From assembly GCF_900110225.1 (NCBI RefSeq), contig NZ_FOCW01000001.1, positions 868,001 through 932,000 of the forward strand: a stretch of 64,000 nt of DNA, read 5' to 3'. A model generated the notes under the pieces. It saw only the letters and a list, made by a program, of their open reading frames with translations. It did not search any database and was not told where the DNA came from. Below, in pieces: positions 1 to 8,950 of this stretch. Source of the DNA: Allobrachymonas denitrificans DSM 15123 (lineage in GTDB: Bacteria; Pseudomonadota; Gammaproteobacteria; Burkholderiales; Burkholderiaceae_C). The first letter of the stretch is position 1; each line of letters begins with the position of its first letter. The position numbers were made by a program, and so were the translations under genes.

Positions 1-279
1 GCAGAAATGCAGGAGCTGCTGCGCGACATTGCGACCCACCACCAGACTGCGGCGGTGCTGGTGACGCACGACATCGACGAAGCCCTGACCGTGTCGGATC
101 GTGTGCTGCTGATCGGCAATAGCCCCGGTCGCCTGATCGGGCAGTGGCGTCTGCAGGCACCGTATCCGCGTCAGGATGTGGGGCTGCAGATGAATGCCTT
201 GCGGGTGGAGATCCTGCAGGCGCTGCGCGATTCGCGCCTGCAGCGTCAGCAGCTCGAAACCGTGGAATACGTGATCTGA
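1..279 (+). CDS. NitT/TauT-type ABC transporter ATP-binding protein, C-terminal fragment
   Basis: This is the last ~92 residues of an ABC ATPase whose start lies outside the window; the frame is open from base 1. The H-loop region is visible (VLVTHDIDEALTVSDRV), followed by a segment reading IGNSPGRLIG, typical of SsuB/TauB/NrtD-type ATPases that energise import of sulfonate, taurine, nitrate or similar anions. The Walker motifs are not in the window. It is followed after 11 bases by the receptor and then the permease, so the operon order is ATPase-receptor-permease. The substrate cannot be assigned from this fragment. Confidence 0.85.
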   Translation, partial: AEMQELLRDIATHHQTAAVLVTHDIDEALTVSDRVLLIGNSPGRLIGQWRLQAPYPRQDVGLQMNALRVEILQALRDSRLQRQQLETVEYVI

Positions 280-290
280 GGGCTGCCGGC

Positions 291-1460
291 ATGAACCGAC
301 GTGAATGGATGAAACTGGCGGCGCTGTTTACCGGCGCCGGCAGCCTGCCACTGCTGCAGGCCTGTGGCCAGCGCCATGCCATGCAGCCGGATGCGCCGCT
401 GCGCATCGGCTATCTGCCGATCACCGATGCCACGCCGCTGCTGGTGGCGCACAGCCGCAAGCTGTTCGAGGCCGAGGGCGTGGTGGTGGAAAAGCCGGTG
501 CTGTTCCGCAGCTGGGCGCAGTTGGTGGAAGCCTTCATCAGCGGGCAGGTGAACATGGTGCATGTGCTGTCGCCGATGACGGTGTGGGCACGCTATGGCA
601 GCCAGTCGCCGCTGAAGGTGCTGATGTGGAACCACATGGCGGGTTCGGCGCTGACCGTGCAGCCGGGCATCAACAGCGTGGCTGAACTGGGCGGCAAGAC
701 GGTGGCGATTCCGTTCTGGTACTCCATCCACAACGTGGTGCTGCAGTATCTGCTGCGCAGCAACGGGCTGGAAGTGACCGAAAACGACGCGCCCGGCCCG
801 CGCCAGGTGCGTCTGATCGTGATGGCGCCGTCCGACATGGTGGCGGCGCTGGCGGCGAAGAACATTGCCGGCTTCATCGTGGCCGAGCCCTTCAATGCGG
901 TGGCCGAGAACAAGGGCGTGGGCAAGGTGCTGCGCTTTACCGGCGATGTCTGGCGCGACCATGCCTGCTGCGTGACGGTGGCGCATGCGCACGATGTGGA
1001 GCGTCGGCCGGAGTGGGTGCAGCGCGTGACCAACGCACTGGTGAAGGCCCAACTGTGGACGCTGGACCACCGTGTTGAAGCCGCGACCCTGCTGTCGAAT
1101 GCAGGCGAGGGCAAATACACGCCGCATCTGCCCGCCGTGCTGGGCAAGGTGCTGGCGCCGCCGCAGGCCGACTGGCAGCGCTATGTGGATAGCGGGGCGA
1201 TCCGCCATCCCGACTGGAAGCAGTCGCGCATCGATTTTCAGCCCTACCCGTTTGCCAGCTACACCGAAACAATGGTTGAACTGCTCAAGCAGACACACAT
1301 CGCGGGTGAAAACCTGTTCCTGCGCGATCTCGATCCCGCGCGTGTGGCAGGCGAACTGGTGGACGAGCGCTTTGTGCGCAAGGCCATCGAATCCACCCAG
1401 AGCCAGGCCCGTTTTGCTTTGCCCGCCAGCTTTGCCCGGCAGGAAACCCTGCTGGCATGA
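291..1460 (+). CDS. NitT/TauT-type ABC transporter substrate-binding lipoprotein
   Basis: A 389-residue periplasmic receptor. I chose ATG 291 because the open frame upstream of it overlaps the ATPase gene and is not protein-like. The N-terminus has Arg-Arg at 3-4, a hydrophobic stretch and a lipobox (LLQAC, Cys25), suggesting a Tat-exported lipoprotein. The body resembles the NMT1/CmpA/NrtA/SsuA receptor fold: it opens with RIGYLPITDATPLLVA, has AFISGQVNMVHV, and a later GGKTVAIPFWYSIHN segment. Family members bind nitrate, bicarbonate, sulfonates, taurine or thiamine precursors. The sequence does not say which ligand applies here. It overlaps the permease gene by four bases (ATGA). Confidence 0.85.
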   Translation: MNRREWMKLAALFTGAGSLPLLQACGQRHAMQPDAPLRIGYLPITDATPLLVAHSRKLFEAEGVVVEKPVLFRSWAQLVEAFISGQVNMVHVLSPMTVWARYGSQSPLKVLMWNHMAGSALTVQPGINSVAELGGKTVAIPFWYSIHNVVLQYLLRSNGLEVTENDAPGPRQVRLIVMAPSDMVAALAAKNIAGFIVAEPFNAVAENKGVGKVLRFTGDVWRDHACCVTVAHAHDVERRPEWVQRVTNALVKAQLWTLDHRVEAATLLSNAGEGKYTPHLPAVLGKVLAPPQADWQRYVDSGAIRHPDWKQSRIDFQPYPFASYTETMVELLKQTHIAGENLFLRDLDPARVAGELVDERFVRKAIESTQSQARFALPASFARQETLLA

Positions 1461-2428
1461 CACCGGAAGTTCAGTCCATGACAAGTACGACCTTGCCTCT
1501 TTCATCACCCCCGTTGACGCAGGACGCGGGTCGACTTACCGTAATCTCCGGAGAGGGGGGAGCACCCATGCATGTGGAGCGGACCGGCGTAGCTGATGCG
1601 TCTGCCGCAGCGGATTCATTTACAAGAGCATCGGGCACCGGTCTTTCCCAGGCTTCTGCCTCCTTCCGTGCTGAAAGCTTTCCTTCGGCCGCACGCGCGG
1701 CGCTGGGCTTGCTGGTGCTTCTGCTGCTGTGGCAGATCGGTGCCTGGCTGCTGCAGCAGACCATGCCGATTGCCAGCCTGCTGGCTCCCTGGCCTACCTT
1801 CAAGAGTCTGGGCTGGTTGCTGGGCAGCGGGCAACTGTGGGCGCATGTGCTGGCCAGCCTGCAGCGGGTGCTGGTAGGACTGGTGCTGGCCCTGGTGATC
1901 GGCGTGCCGCTGGGCTTGCTGATCGGCCGGTCGCGCGCCGTGGAGCAGGCTACTGGAGGTGCCTTCCAGCTGCTGCGCATGATTTCTCCGCTGTCCTGGA
2001 TGCCGATCGTGGTGATGCTGTTCGGCGTGGGCGATGCCCCCATCTATTTCCTGCTGACCTTCGCGGCGGTGTGGCCCATCATGCTCAACACCAGTGCCGG
2101 CGTGCGTACCATTGATCCCAACTGGCTGCAGCTGGGTGCCTCGCTCAGTGCCACGCGGGTGGAGATGCTGGCGCGCGTCATCATTCCGGCCGTGCTGGGC
2201 CATGTGCTGACCGGCCTGCGTCTGGCCATCGGCATTGTCTGGATCGTGCTGGTACCGTGCGAAATGCTGGGCGTGAGCAAGGGGCTGGGCTATTTCATCC
2301 TGGATACGCGCGATCGTCTGGCGTATTCCGAACTGATGGCCGCGGTGCTGTTCATTGGCCTGCTGGGCTGGCTGCTGGACAGTGCGGCACGCCGGCTTCA
2401 CAAGCGCTGGGCGCACGGCAAGGCGTGA
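1457..2428 (+). CDS. NitT/TauT-type ABC transporter permease
   Basis: An inner-membrane permease of up to 323 residues in the BPD_transp_1 family. The first ~75 residues are polar. Hydrophobic helices follow, and the cytoplasmic coupling loop is recognisable as the segment around LQLGASLSATRVEMLARVIIPAVL. ATG 1457 overlaps the receptor stop codon, suggesting translational coupling. However, in-frame ATG 1568 has a much better ribosome-binding site (GGGGGGAG just upstream) and would give 286 residues, closer to SsuC/TauC. The true start is therefore uncertain. With the preceding two genes it forms a complete ABC importer. Confidence 0.85.
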   Translation: MTPEVQSMTSTTLPLSSPPLTQDAGRLTVISGEGGAPMHVERTGVADASAAADSFTRASGTGLSQASASFRAESFPSAARAALGLLVLLLLWQIGAWLLQQTMPIASLLAPWPTFKSLGWLLGSGQLWAHVLASLQRVLVGLVLALVIGVPLGLLIGRSRAVEQATGGAFQLLRMISPLSWMPIVVMLFGVGDAPIYFLLTFAAVWPIMLNTSAGVRTIDPNWLQLGASLSATRVEMLARVIIPAVLGHVLTGLRLAIGIVWIVLVPCEMLGVSKGLGYFILDTRDRLAYSELMAAVLFIGLLGWLLDSAARRLHKRWAHGKA

Positions 2429-2509
2429 GGCAGGGGTGCGGTTGGCCGATGCGCCAAGCACTTTCCGCCGGTGACAGGTTTCGGACCAGGCCCGAGCGGT
2501 CGAGCCGGC

Positions 2510-3562
2510 TCAGGCCGCCTTCTGTACCGGATCGCTGAAGGTCACCAGTTGCCCCGGCTGCGCGCGCAGGGCCACACGTTCGCCCACGGCATGCGTCATG
2601 TCGGTGGGCATTTCGGCCAGCACGGTTTCGCCAGTCGGCAGGCGCAGCGTGTACAGCCAGTGGCTGCCACGGAAGGCCTTGTGCAGCAGCTCGGCCTGCA
2701 GCGGGGATTGCGCATCGTGCACGATCTCGTGCGCACGCAGCAGCAGACAGGAATCTCCGGCAGCCAGCGGGCCGCTGATGGCGCCCAGGGGTGTCTGCAT
2801 CCAGCCCGAGCGGGAAGGGTCCTGCAGGGCGGGCACCAGCATGCCCTGGCCGATGAATTGGGCCACAAAGGCCGTCGCCGGCTCGCGGTACAGCGTGGCG
2901 GCATCGGCCCATTGCTGCAGGCGCCCCTGATAGAGCACGCCGATGCGGTCGCCCATGGCAAAAGCCTCGTGCTGGTCGTGCGTGACCAGCAGCGCAGTCG
3001 TGCCGTGGCAGCGCAGGATGTCGCGCAGTTCCTGCGCCAGACGGTCGCGCAGGCCGGCATCGAGGTTGGAGAAGGGTTCGTCCAGCAACAGCAGTTGCGG
3101 ACGCGGCGCCAGGGCACGCGCCAAGGCGACCCGTTGTTGCTGGCCACCGGAAAGCTCGTGCGGATAACGTCCCTCCAGGCCTCCCAGGCCGACCAGCTCC
3201 AGCACCTCGGCGACACGTTTCTGGCGCTCGCCCTTGGCCAGGGATTGCAGGCCGAAGGCCACGTTGCGGCCCACATCGAGATGGGGGAACAGGGCGTAAT
3301 CCTGAAACACCATGCCCATGCGGCGCTGCTCGGGCGCCACGGCATAGCCCGGACGGCTGATGACTTCACCCGCCAGCGCGATGCTGCCAGCCGATACGGT
3401 TTCCAGCCCGGCCACGGCACGCAGCAGCGTGGTCTTGCCACAGCCGGACGGGCCGAGCAGCACGCCAATCTGCCCGGCAGGCAGTGACAGGCTGACATCC
3501 TGCACCGCAGGGGCAGTCTGTCCGGCGTAGTGCACGCTGAGGGAGTCGATGGTCAGTTGCAT
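2510..3562 (-). CDS. fbpC: Ferric-iron ABC transporter ATP-binding protein FbpC
   Basis: A 350-residue ATPase of the FbpC/PotA type that would drive periplasmic Fe3+ import together with FbpB. Walker A is GPSGCGKT (37-44), the signature LSGGQ is at 137-141 and Walker B LLLLDEP at 157-163. A C-terminal ~100-residue TOBE-like regulatory extension follows. ATG 3562 was chosen because homology begins there (MQLTIDSLSVHY) and the open frame further upstream runs through the AT-rich promoter region. It is divergent from fbpB, with 74 bases between the starts containing a Fur-like site. Assignment to iron rather than spermidine or thiamine rests on the adjacent two-domain permease and the Fur-like box. 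Confidence 0.85.
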   Translation of the reverse strand: MQLTIDSLSVHYAGQTAPAVQDVSLSLPAGQIGVLLGPSGCGKTTLLRAVAGLETVSAGSIALAGEVISRPGYAVAPEQRRMGMVFQDYALFPHLDVGRNVAFGLQSLAKGERQKRVAEVLELVGLGGLEGRYPHELSGGQQQRVALARALAPRPQLLLLDEPFSNLDAGLRDRLAQELRDILRCHGTTALLVTHDQHEAFAMGDRIGVLYQGRLQQWADAATLYREPATAFVAQFIGQGMLVPALQDPSRSGWMQTPLGAISGPLAAGDSCLLLRAHEIVHDAQSPLQAELLHKAFRGSHWLYTLRLPTGETVLAEMPTDMTHAVGERVALRAQPGQLVTFSDPVQKAA

Positions 3563-3609
3563 GGGGCGACGGGGCAAAATCAGAAACGGAGTCCGGGAAT
3601 TATAGATTA

Positions 3610-3628
3610 AATGAATATAATTCTCATT
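3610..3628. promoter_or_regulatory. Fur-box-like operator between fbpC and fbpB
   Basis: The AT-rich 74-base gap between the divergent starts holds AATGAATATAATTCTCATT. The core at 3612-3626 matches the 7-1-7 Fur consensus TGATAATNATTATCA at 11 of 14 defined positions. One site here could repress both genes when iron is replete. A similar element lies upstream of fbpA. Confidence 0.6.
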
Positions 3629-3636
3629 AATTAACC

Positions 3637-5355
3637 ATGCGTAATTCCACTGCCATCCCACTGTCTTCAGAGCCCAATGACCCGGATCCGGACACATCGT
3701 CCGCCCGGATGTCGGGTCACACACGTGCGCGTCTGGGCGGATGGATCGCGCGCTTCTGGCTGCTTCCGGTTGGTGTGATGCTGGTGCTGCCAGTGCTGGC
3801 CGTGCTGGCGGCAGCGTTGCAGTGGAATGCGGAAAGCGCGGACATCGTGCGCGAGATGGCGCTGACGGTGCTGCCGGAGTACGCCTGGACCTCGCTGCTG
3901 CTGTGTGTGCTGGTGGCTGTCGGCACGCTGTTTCTGGGGCTGGGCAGCGCCAGTCTGGTGACCCTGTTCGATTTCCGCGGCCGCCGGCAGTGGGAGTGGC
4001 TGTTGCTGTTGCCGCTGGCCATGCCGGCGTATGTGAGCGCCTACGCCTATACCGATTTCCTGCAGTTCAGCGGCCCGGCACAGACCTGGCTGCGTGAGGC
4101 GTTGCAGGCCGAAGGGCGCATGCTGCCCGAGGTGCGCACGGTGTGGGGTGCGGCCTTCCTGTTCATCGTCACGCTTTATCCCTACGTTTATCTGCTGGCG
4201 CGCACGGCGCTGCTGGAGCGTGCCACACATCTGATGGAAGCGGCGGCCATGCTGGGCACCGGCCTGCGGACCCGCATCTTGCGTGTGGCGCTGCCGCTGG
4301 TGCGGCCCTCGGTGGCTGCCGGCGTGGCGCTGGCGCTGATGGAGGTGCTGGCAGATTTTGGCGTTTCCAGCTATTTCGGCATCCAGACCTTTACCGCAGG
4401 CATCATCAAGGCCTGGGTGGTGATGGATGACCATATTGCCGCCACCCAGTTGGCGTTGGTGTTGCTGGCAACCGTGGCCCTGCTGCTGTGGCTGGAGCGC
4501 CGTGCGCGCCGTCGCATGCGCTTTGCCAGCAGCCGTGGCCAGCGTCAGGGTGGTACGCAGGGCAGGGTGCCCGTGCTGCAGGGCGGGCGGGCCATGGTGG
4601 CCCATCTGCTGTGCGCCGTGCCGGTGGTGCTCGGTTTTGCGGCACCGGTGCTGATGATGCTGCGCCCCTTGCTGCAGGGGCTGGAGCTGGATCAGGAAGT
4701 GATGTGGGCGCAGTTCCTGCCCTGGGCCTGGAACAGCATCCGTCTGGGGCTGTCTGCTGCCGTGCTGGCGACCTTGCTGGCGCTGGCCTTGGCGGGAAGC
4801 GCACGTCTTTTCCCCGGCCGCATGACCGGCGGGCTGATGCAACTGGCCTCGCTGGGCTATGCTGTGCCTGGCGCGGTGATTGTGGTGGGTTTGCTGCTGC
4901 CGGTGGCGGCGCTGCAGGCCTGGCAGCCGGAGTGGACGATTGGCGGACTGGTCACCACTACCGTGCTGGGGGTGCTGTGGGCCTATCTGGTGCGTTTCAC
5001 TGCCGTGGCTCTGCAGAGCGTGCAGGGCGGCTATGCGCGCATTCCGGCCAGCCAGGACGAATCCGCACGCCTGCTGGGCATCGGCGGCTGGCGCCTGCTG
5101 GGGCAGGTGCACCTGCCCTTGCTGCGCGGGCCGGTGCTGGCGGGATTGCTGCTGGTGTTTGTCGACGTGATGAAGGAGCTGCCGGCCACCATGGTGCTGC
5201 GCCCCTTCAACATGGATACGCTGGCCGTATCGGCCTTCCAGCTGGCGCGGGATGAGCGCCTGACCGAAGCGGCACTGCCCAGTCTGGCGCTGGTGCTGGC
5301 GGGGCTGGTACCGGTGATTCTGCTGAGCCGATCGCTGCGACGCAGGAACGGGTAA
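3637..5355 (+). CDS. fbpB: Ferric-iron ABC transporter permease FbpB (two fused permease domains)
   Basis: A 572-residue integral membrane protein with two BPD_transp_1 domains in one chain, as in FbpB/SfuB/AfuB iron permeases. Each half carries an EAA-like coupling loop: [20 protein letters not shown] near residues 200-220 and [20 protein letters not shown] near 475-495. A basic stretch (RRARRRMRF) lies between the halves. ATG 3637 has no clear Shine-Dalgarno sequence; in-frame ATG 3709 is an alternative that would drop 24 polar residues. FbpB would take Fe3+ from FbpA in the periplasm. The gene ends just before a tandem-repeat tract and converges on nosX. Confidence 0.85.
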   Translation: MRNSTAIPLSSEPNDPDPDTSSARMSGHTRARLGGWIARFWLLPVGVMLVLPVLAVLAAALQWNAESADIVREMALTVLPEYAWTSLLLCVLVAVGTLFLGLGSASLVTLFDFRGRRQWEWLLLLPLAMPAYVSAYAYTDFLQFSGPAQTWLREALQAEGRMLPEVRTVWGAAFLFIVTLYPYVYLLARTALLERATHLMEAAAMLGTGLRTRILRVALPLVRPSVAAGVALALMEVLADFGVSSYFGIQTFTAGIIKAWVVMDDHIAATQLALVLLATVALLLWLERRARRRMRFASSRGQRQGGTQGRVPVLQGGRAMVAHLLCAVPVVLGFAAPVLMMLRPLLQGLELDQEVMWAQFLPWAWNSIRLGLSAAVLATLLALALAGSARLFPGRMTGGLMQLASLGYAVPGAVIVVGLLLPVAALQAWQPEWTIGGLVTTTVLGVLWAYLVRFTAVALQSVQGGYARIPASQDESARLLGIGGWRLLGQVHLPLLRGPVLAGLLLVFVDVMKELPATMVLRPFNMDTLAVSAFQLARDERLTEAALPSLALVLAGLVPVILLSRSLRRRNG

Positions 5356-5360
5356 CACTG

Positions 5361-5464
5361 GCCGACTGCCGACTGCCGACTGCCGACTGCCGACTGCCGA
5401 CTGCCGACTGCCGACTGCCGACTGCCGACTGCCGACTGCCGACTGCCGACTGCCGACTGCCGAC
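5361..5464. repeat. Tandem 7-bp repeat, (GCCGACT) about 14.9 copies
   Basis: Fourteen perfect copies of GCCGACT run from 5361 to 5458, followed by a six-base partial copy. The tract starts six bases after the fbpB stop codon, in the gap between the convergent fbpB and nosX genes. Because the unit length is not a multiple of three, every frame reads through as the same seven-residue cycle (VGSRQSA on the minus strand), which creates spurious open frames. Perfect identity of copies suggests recent slippage expansion. Confidence 0.95.
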
Positions 5465-5567
5465 AGGGAGCAGCAGACGGGAAGTGGTTCCTGACACGAC
5501 CGCTCAAGCGCAAGAAAACTGGCCTCAAGCTTCCGCCTGAGCCCCGTCTGTCTGGCTTGCGCCCGAA

Positions 5568-6608
5568 TCAGGCGCGGCGAATCGCCTTCTGCCCCGGTGG
5601 CGGCAGCAGCTTGCTCGCCAGTGCGCCGCCGATTTCCACCTGGCGGTCGGCATGCATCACGATGAACTCCGGTGCTCCCCAGGCCTGCAGGCTGCGCGAA
5701 GCCCCAGCCGGGCCGGCCACCATGGCAGCGGTTCCCAGACCATTCACCTGATCCACCGTTTCAGCCACCAGTGTCACGCCGTGGATGCCGGCGGTGGGGC
5801 GGCCGGTCTTCGGATCGATGATGTGGTGGTAGCGTGCGCCACCGATGGTGATGTAGCGCTCGTAGTCGCCTGACGAAGCCACGATGCCTTCCTTCAGCGG
5901 TACCACGGCCAGCAAGCGGTCCGGCTGTACGCCATCGCGCACGCCGATGCGCCAGGGCTGGCCATCGGCACGGCGGGAAGCGAGCACATCACCGCCCCCA
6001 TTGATCATGCAGCCCTGCAGGCCGGCCTGCGTCAGCGTATCCAGACCTGCCTGCAGAATCGGCAGCTTGGCCACGCCACCCAGATCGATGCGTGCCAGCG
6101 GATCCGTCAGGCGCGCGCGACCGGCGCGCTTGTCGATCTGCAGGGCGCTGCTTCGAGCATGCGGCAGCAGGCGCTGGATCTGGGCGTTGTCCATTGGGCC
6201 CACATCACGATCGGCCTGCGCCGTGAGGCGGCCGAGCAGGGGTTCGAACGCACCCCTGGTCTTGCGCGACAGGGCCTGGCCCTGCTGCAGTACGTCCAGC
6301 ATCTCGCGCGGAACAGCCATCGCCTGGGCACCGGCAGCCTGATTCATGCGGCTGAGCGGGCTGGCAGAATCGAAGCGGCTCATCATGGCCTCAAGACGCT
6401 GCATGGCATCGAACGCGGCATCCACTTTCTGCGCCACGCCCGCCTGCGCGCCATCGGCCACAGTGATGTCCACCACCGTTCCCATCAGTGTGCGCCGGGC
6501 CCGGTAGGGCACCGAAACACTGGCGGAAACCGGCAGAACCACCAGCGGCGCAACGGCACCTAGCGCGGCCAGAACGGCGCGCCGGGAGAAGCTTGGACTA
6601 CCCATCAT
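5568..6608 (-). CDS. nosX: NosX, ApbE-family FAD:protein FMN transferase
   Basis: A 346-residue ApbE-family protein. ApbE enzymes covalently attach FMN to a threonine of target proteins using FAD and Mg2+; NosX does this for NosR. The start at 6608 has a GGAGA site upstream and gives a twin-arginine signal (SFSRRAVLAALG, Arg9-Arg10), so the enzyme acts in the periplasm. Family motifs present include INGGGDV, the HHIIDPKTGRP segment and the final VNGLGTAAMVAG segment. In that last motif ApbE enzymes usually have A-D-A-L-x-T; here the metal-binding Asp position reads Asn289. It is divergent from nosZ, whose product needs NosR. Confidence 0.88.
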   Translation of the reverse strand: MMGSPSFSRRAVLAALGAVAPLVVLPVSASVSVPYRARRTLMGTVVDITVADGAQAGVAQKVDAAFDAMQRLEAMMSRFDSASPLSRMNQAAGAQAMAVPREMLDVLQQGQALSRKTRGAFEPLLGRLTAQADRDVGPMDNAQIQRLLPHARSSALQIDKRAGRARLTDPLARIDLGGVAKLPILQAGLDTLTQAGLQGCMINGGGDVLASRRADGQPWRIGVRDGVQPDRLLAVVPLKEGIVASSGDYERYITIGGARYHHIIDPKTGRPTAGIHGVTLVAETVDQVNGLGTAAMVAGPAGASRSLQAWGAPEFIVMHADRQVEIGGALASKLLPPPGQKAIRRA

Positions 6609-6921
6609 GCTTGTTCTCCATTCATCATGATTCCGGCCCGGACGCTGCTTTTGCGGGGTCGGGTTGCGGCGGGTTAACCCTGTAACGGGATCGTGTGTAC
6701 CAACGCCAACATATGAACCGCATTCTAATGACGTCGTTTCGATCGGGGGAGTGGTTTGTCGCCAGATCGCGCAAGGGGTGGCCAAAGGCTTGACTGACAT
6801 CAATCGATTGCGGTTTGTATCTGGTTGCAAGTGCGTGATCGTGCGTATTATGTAAATAGGTAAAGTGCTGGCCGGGCTGGGGAGTTCGGTTCCGACACTG
6901 AACTTTGTCAAGGAGCGTGTC
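6609..6921. other. nosX-nosZ divergent intergenic region
   Basis: A 313-base gap with the promoters of nosX and nosZ. It contains an FNR-like dyad at 6790-6803 and a possible -10 element TATTAT at 6846-6851, which would place the dyad near -61.5. The rest shows no protein-like frame and no further obvious element. Confidence 0.7.
6790..6803. promoter_or_regulatory. FNR/DNR/NNR-type box upstream of nosZ
   Basis: TTGACTGACATCAA differs from the FNR consensus TTGAT-N4-ATCAA at one position. It lies about 119 bases before the nosZ start and 182 before nosX. Control of nos genes by FNR/CRP-family regulators responding to low oxygen or nitric oxide is established for other denitrifiers. Confidence 0.6.
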
Positions 6922-8886
6922 ATGACTGAGGAAACGAGCAAGGTATTGGGTGCCGCAAGCGGTTTGGGCCGTCGGCGGTTTTTGCACTCTGCGGCGGCCG
7001 TTGGCGTCAGCGCAGTAGGTGCCATGGGCCTGGCTGGCTGCAACGAGAACAAGGGACCTGCCGGCGGCGGTGCATCTGGTGCCGGCGCAGCTGCCAGCGG
7101 TGGTGGCAGCGGTGAACACAAGGTCGGCGGTGCCGGTTCGGTCGAGGTCAAGCCCGGCCAGCTGGATACCCACTACGGCCTGTGGAGCAGTGGCCACACG
7201 GGGGATGCCCGCGTGATCGGCATTCCTTCCGGCCGCGAGTTGCTGCGCATTCCGTGCTTTGTGCCTGATGCGCTGATCGGCTGGGGCCTGACCAATGAAT
7301 CCAAGGCTGTCATGGGCACCAAGGCCGATGGCTCGCTCGAATACACGGTTGCGGACACGCACCACATCCATGCCTCCTACAAGGATGGCATCTACGACGG
7401 CAAGTACGCCTGGATCAACGACAAGATCAATGCCCGTCTGGCGCGTTTCCGCCTGGACTACATGGTCTGCGACAAGATCACCAAGATCCCGAACATCCAG
7501 GGCTTCCACGGCATCTTCCCGGACAAGCGCGATCCGGTCGATCCCGCCATCAACTACACCACCCGCGTGTTCTGCGGCCAGGAATTCCACGTGCCCATGC
7601 CCAACAAGGGCAAGGATCTGGAAGATCCCACCAAGTACCACTGCCTGTTCACCTGTGTGGACGCAGAGACCATGGATGTGCGCTGGCAAGCCCGCATCGA
7701 CGGCAACTGCGACCTGGTGGCCACCTCGTTTGACGGCAAGCTGGCCGCAAGCAACCAGTACAACACCGAGAACGGCGTGCACTTTGCCGAGATGATGTCG
7801 GCCGAACGCGATGCCTGCCTGTTCTTCAACATCGCCCGCATCGAGCAGGCCATCAAGGACGGCAAGGCCACCACGATCGGTGACTCCAAGGTGCCGGTGG
7901 TGGATTGCACGGTCGAAGCCAACAAGGATCCGAAGACGGCACTGAGCGTGCGCGTCTCCGTGCCGAAGAACCCGCACGGCGTGAACGCCACGCCCGACGG
8001 CAAGTACTTCATCTGCTCCGGCAAGCTGTCTCCGACCGCTACCGTGATCGAACTGCAGAAAGTGCTCGACTGGTTCGACGGCAAGCTGGACGACATCGAG
8101 AAGGCCATCGTGGCCGAGCCCGAAATCGGTCTGGGCCCGCTGCACACGACCTTCGACGGCCGCGGCAACGCCTACACCACGCTGTTCCTGGACAGCCAGG
8201 TGGTGAAGTGGAACATCGATACCGCCATCAAGAAGCACGCTGGTGACAAGGCGCTGAACCCGGTGGTGGATCGTCTGGACGTGATGTACCAGCCCGGTCA
8301 CATCAATGCCACCCAGGCCGAGACCATCGAAGCCGATGGCGTGTGGATGGCCGTGGGCAACAAGTTCTCCAAGGACCGTTTCCTGCCCGTGGGTCCGATG
8401 CACCCGGAAAACGACCAGCTGGTCGACATCACCGGTGACAAGATGATCCTGGCGCACGACAACGCCGTACGCCCCGAGCCGCACGACTTCGTGATCTTCA
8501 AGCGCGACTGGATCCACACCAAGCAGGTCTATGCGCTAGATGATTCCCCGATCGCCGTGAAGGAGCCCAAGGCAACCGGCGTGACCCGTGAAGGCAAGAA
8601 AGTCACCGTGCGCATGGCCTCCATCGCACCGACCTACTACCCGATCGAGTTCAACGTGAAGGTCGGCGACGAAGTGACGCTGATCCTGACCAACCTCGAC
8701 AAGGTGGAAGACCTGACTCACGGTTTCGCCCTGCCCGAGTACAACGTGCAGTTCCTGGTCAACCCGCTGGAAACCAAATCGGTCACCTTCAAGATCGACA
8801 AGCCTGGCGTGTTCTGGTTCTATTGCACCAACTTCTGCCACGCACTGCACCTGGAGATGCGCGGCCGGATGATTGTCGAGGCCTGA
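6922..8886 (+). CDS. nosZ: Nitrous-oxide reductase NosZ
   Basis: A 654-residue multicopper enzyme that reduces N2O to N2 in the periplasm, the last step of denitrification. ATG 6922 follows an AGGAG site. The N-terminus is a Tat signal (GRRRFLHSAAA, residues 16-26), so this is a clade I enzyme. It ends in LAGC (Cys40) followed by a Gly/Ala/Ser-rich stretch, which looks like a lipobox. The body is the seven-bladed propeller carrying CuZ histidines, with DTHHIHASYKDG, GFHGIFPDKRDP and KNPHGVNATPDG among the conserved segments. The C-terminal cupredoxin domain has the CuA motif CTNFCHALHLEM, with ligands Cys635, Cys639, His643 and Met646. All key motifs look intact. Confidence 0.97.
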   Translation: MTEETSKVLGAASGLGRRRFLHSAAAVGVSAVGAMGLAGCNENKGPAGGGASGAGAAASGGGSGEHKVGGAGSVEVKPGQLDTHYGLWSSGHTGDARVIGIPSGRELLRIPCFVPDALIGWGLTNESKAVMGTKADGSLEYTVADTHHIHASYKDGIYDGKYAWINDKINARLARFRLDYMVCDKITKIPNIQGFHGIFPDKRDPVDPAINYTTRVFCGQEFHVPMPNKGKDLEDPTKYHCLFTCVDAETMDVRWQARIDGNCDLVATSFDGKLAASNQYNTENGVHFAEMMSAERDACLFFNIARIEQAIKDGKATTIGDSKVPVVDCTVEANKDPKTALSVRVSVPKNPHGVNATPDGKYFICSGKLSPTATVIELQKVLDWFDGKLDDIEKAIVAEPEIGLGPLHTTFDGRGNAYTTLFLDSQVVKWNIDTAIKKHAGDKALNPVVDRLDVMYQPGHINATQAETIEADGVWMAVGNKFSKDRFLPVGPMHPENDQLVDITGDKMILAHDNAVRPEPHDFVIFKRDWIHTKQVYALDDSPIAVKEPKATGVTREGKKVTVRMASIAPTYYPIEFNVKVGDEVTLILTNLDKVEDLTHGFALPEYNVQFLVNPLETKSVTFKIDKPGVFWFYCTNFCHALHLEMRGRMIVEA

Positions 8887-8908
8887 TAAGCCCCGCATGA
8901 TGGAAGGC

Positions 8909-8950
8909 AGATCGGGGCCGGGTTCCGAAAGGCCCGGCCCCGATCTTTTT
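8909..8950 (+). terminator. Strong terminator-like hairpin between nosZ and nosR
   Basis: A perfect 14-bp stem (8909-8922 with 8933-8946) and a ten-base loop are followed by a T run ending at 8950. It begins 22 bases after the nosZ stop and ends only 17 bases before the nosR start. It can end most nosZ transcripts or protect their 3' end while allowing some read-through into nosR. Confidence 0.85.

Noticed and set aside
3667-5358. A 563-residue minus-strand frame opposite fbpB
   Set aside because: Gln/His-rich shadow of a membrane protein gene, with no ribosome-binding site or motif.
5031-5528. A minus-strand frame with repeated VGSRQSA
   Set aside because: Produced by the 7-bp tandem repeat, which stays open in all frames; the rest is antisense to fbpB.
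5568-7151. Extended nosX start at 7151
   Set aside because: The extension runs through the nosZ 5' end and the intergenic region; ATG 6608 has a ribosome-binding site and Tat signal.
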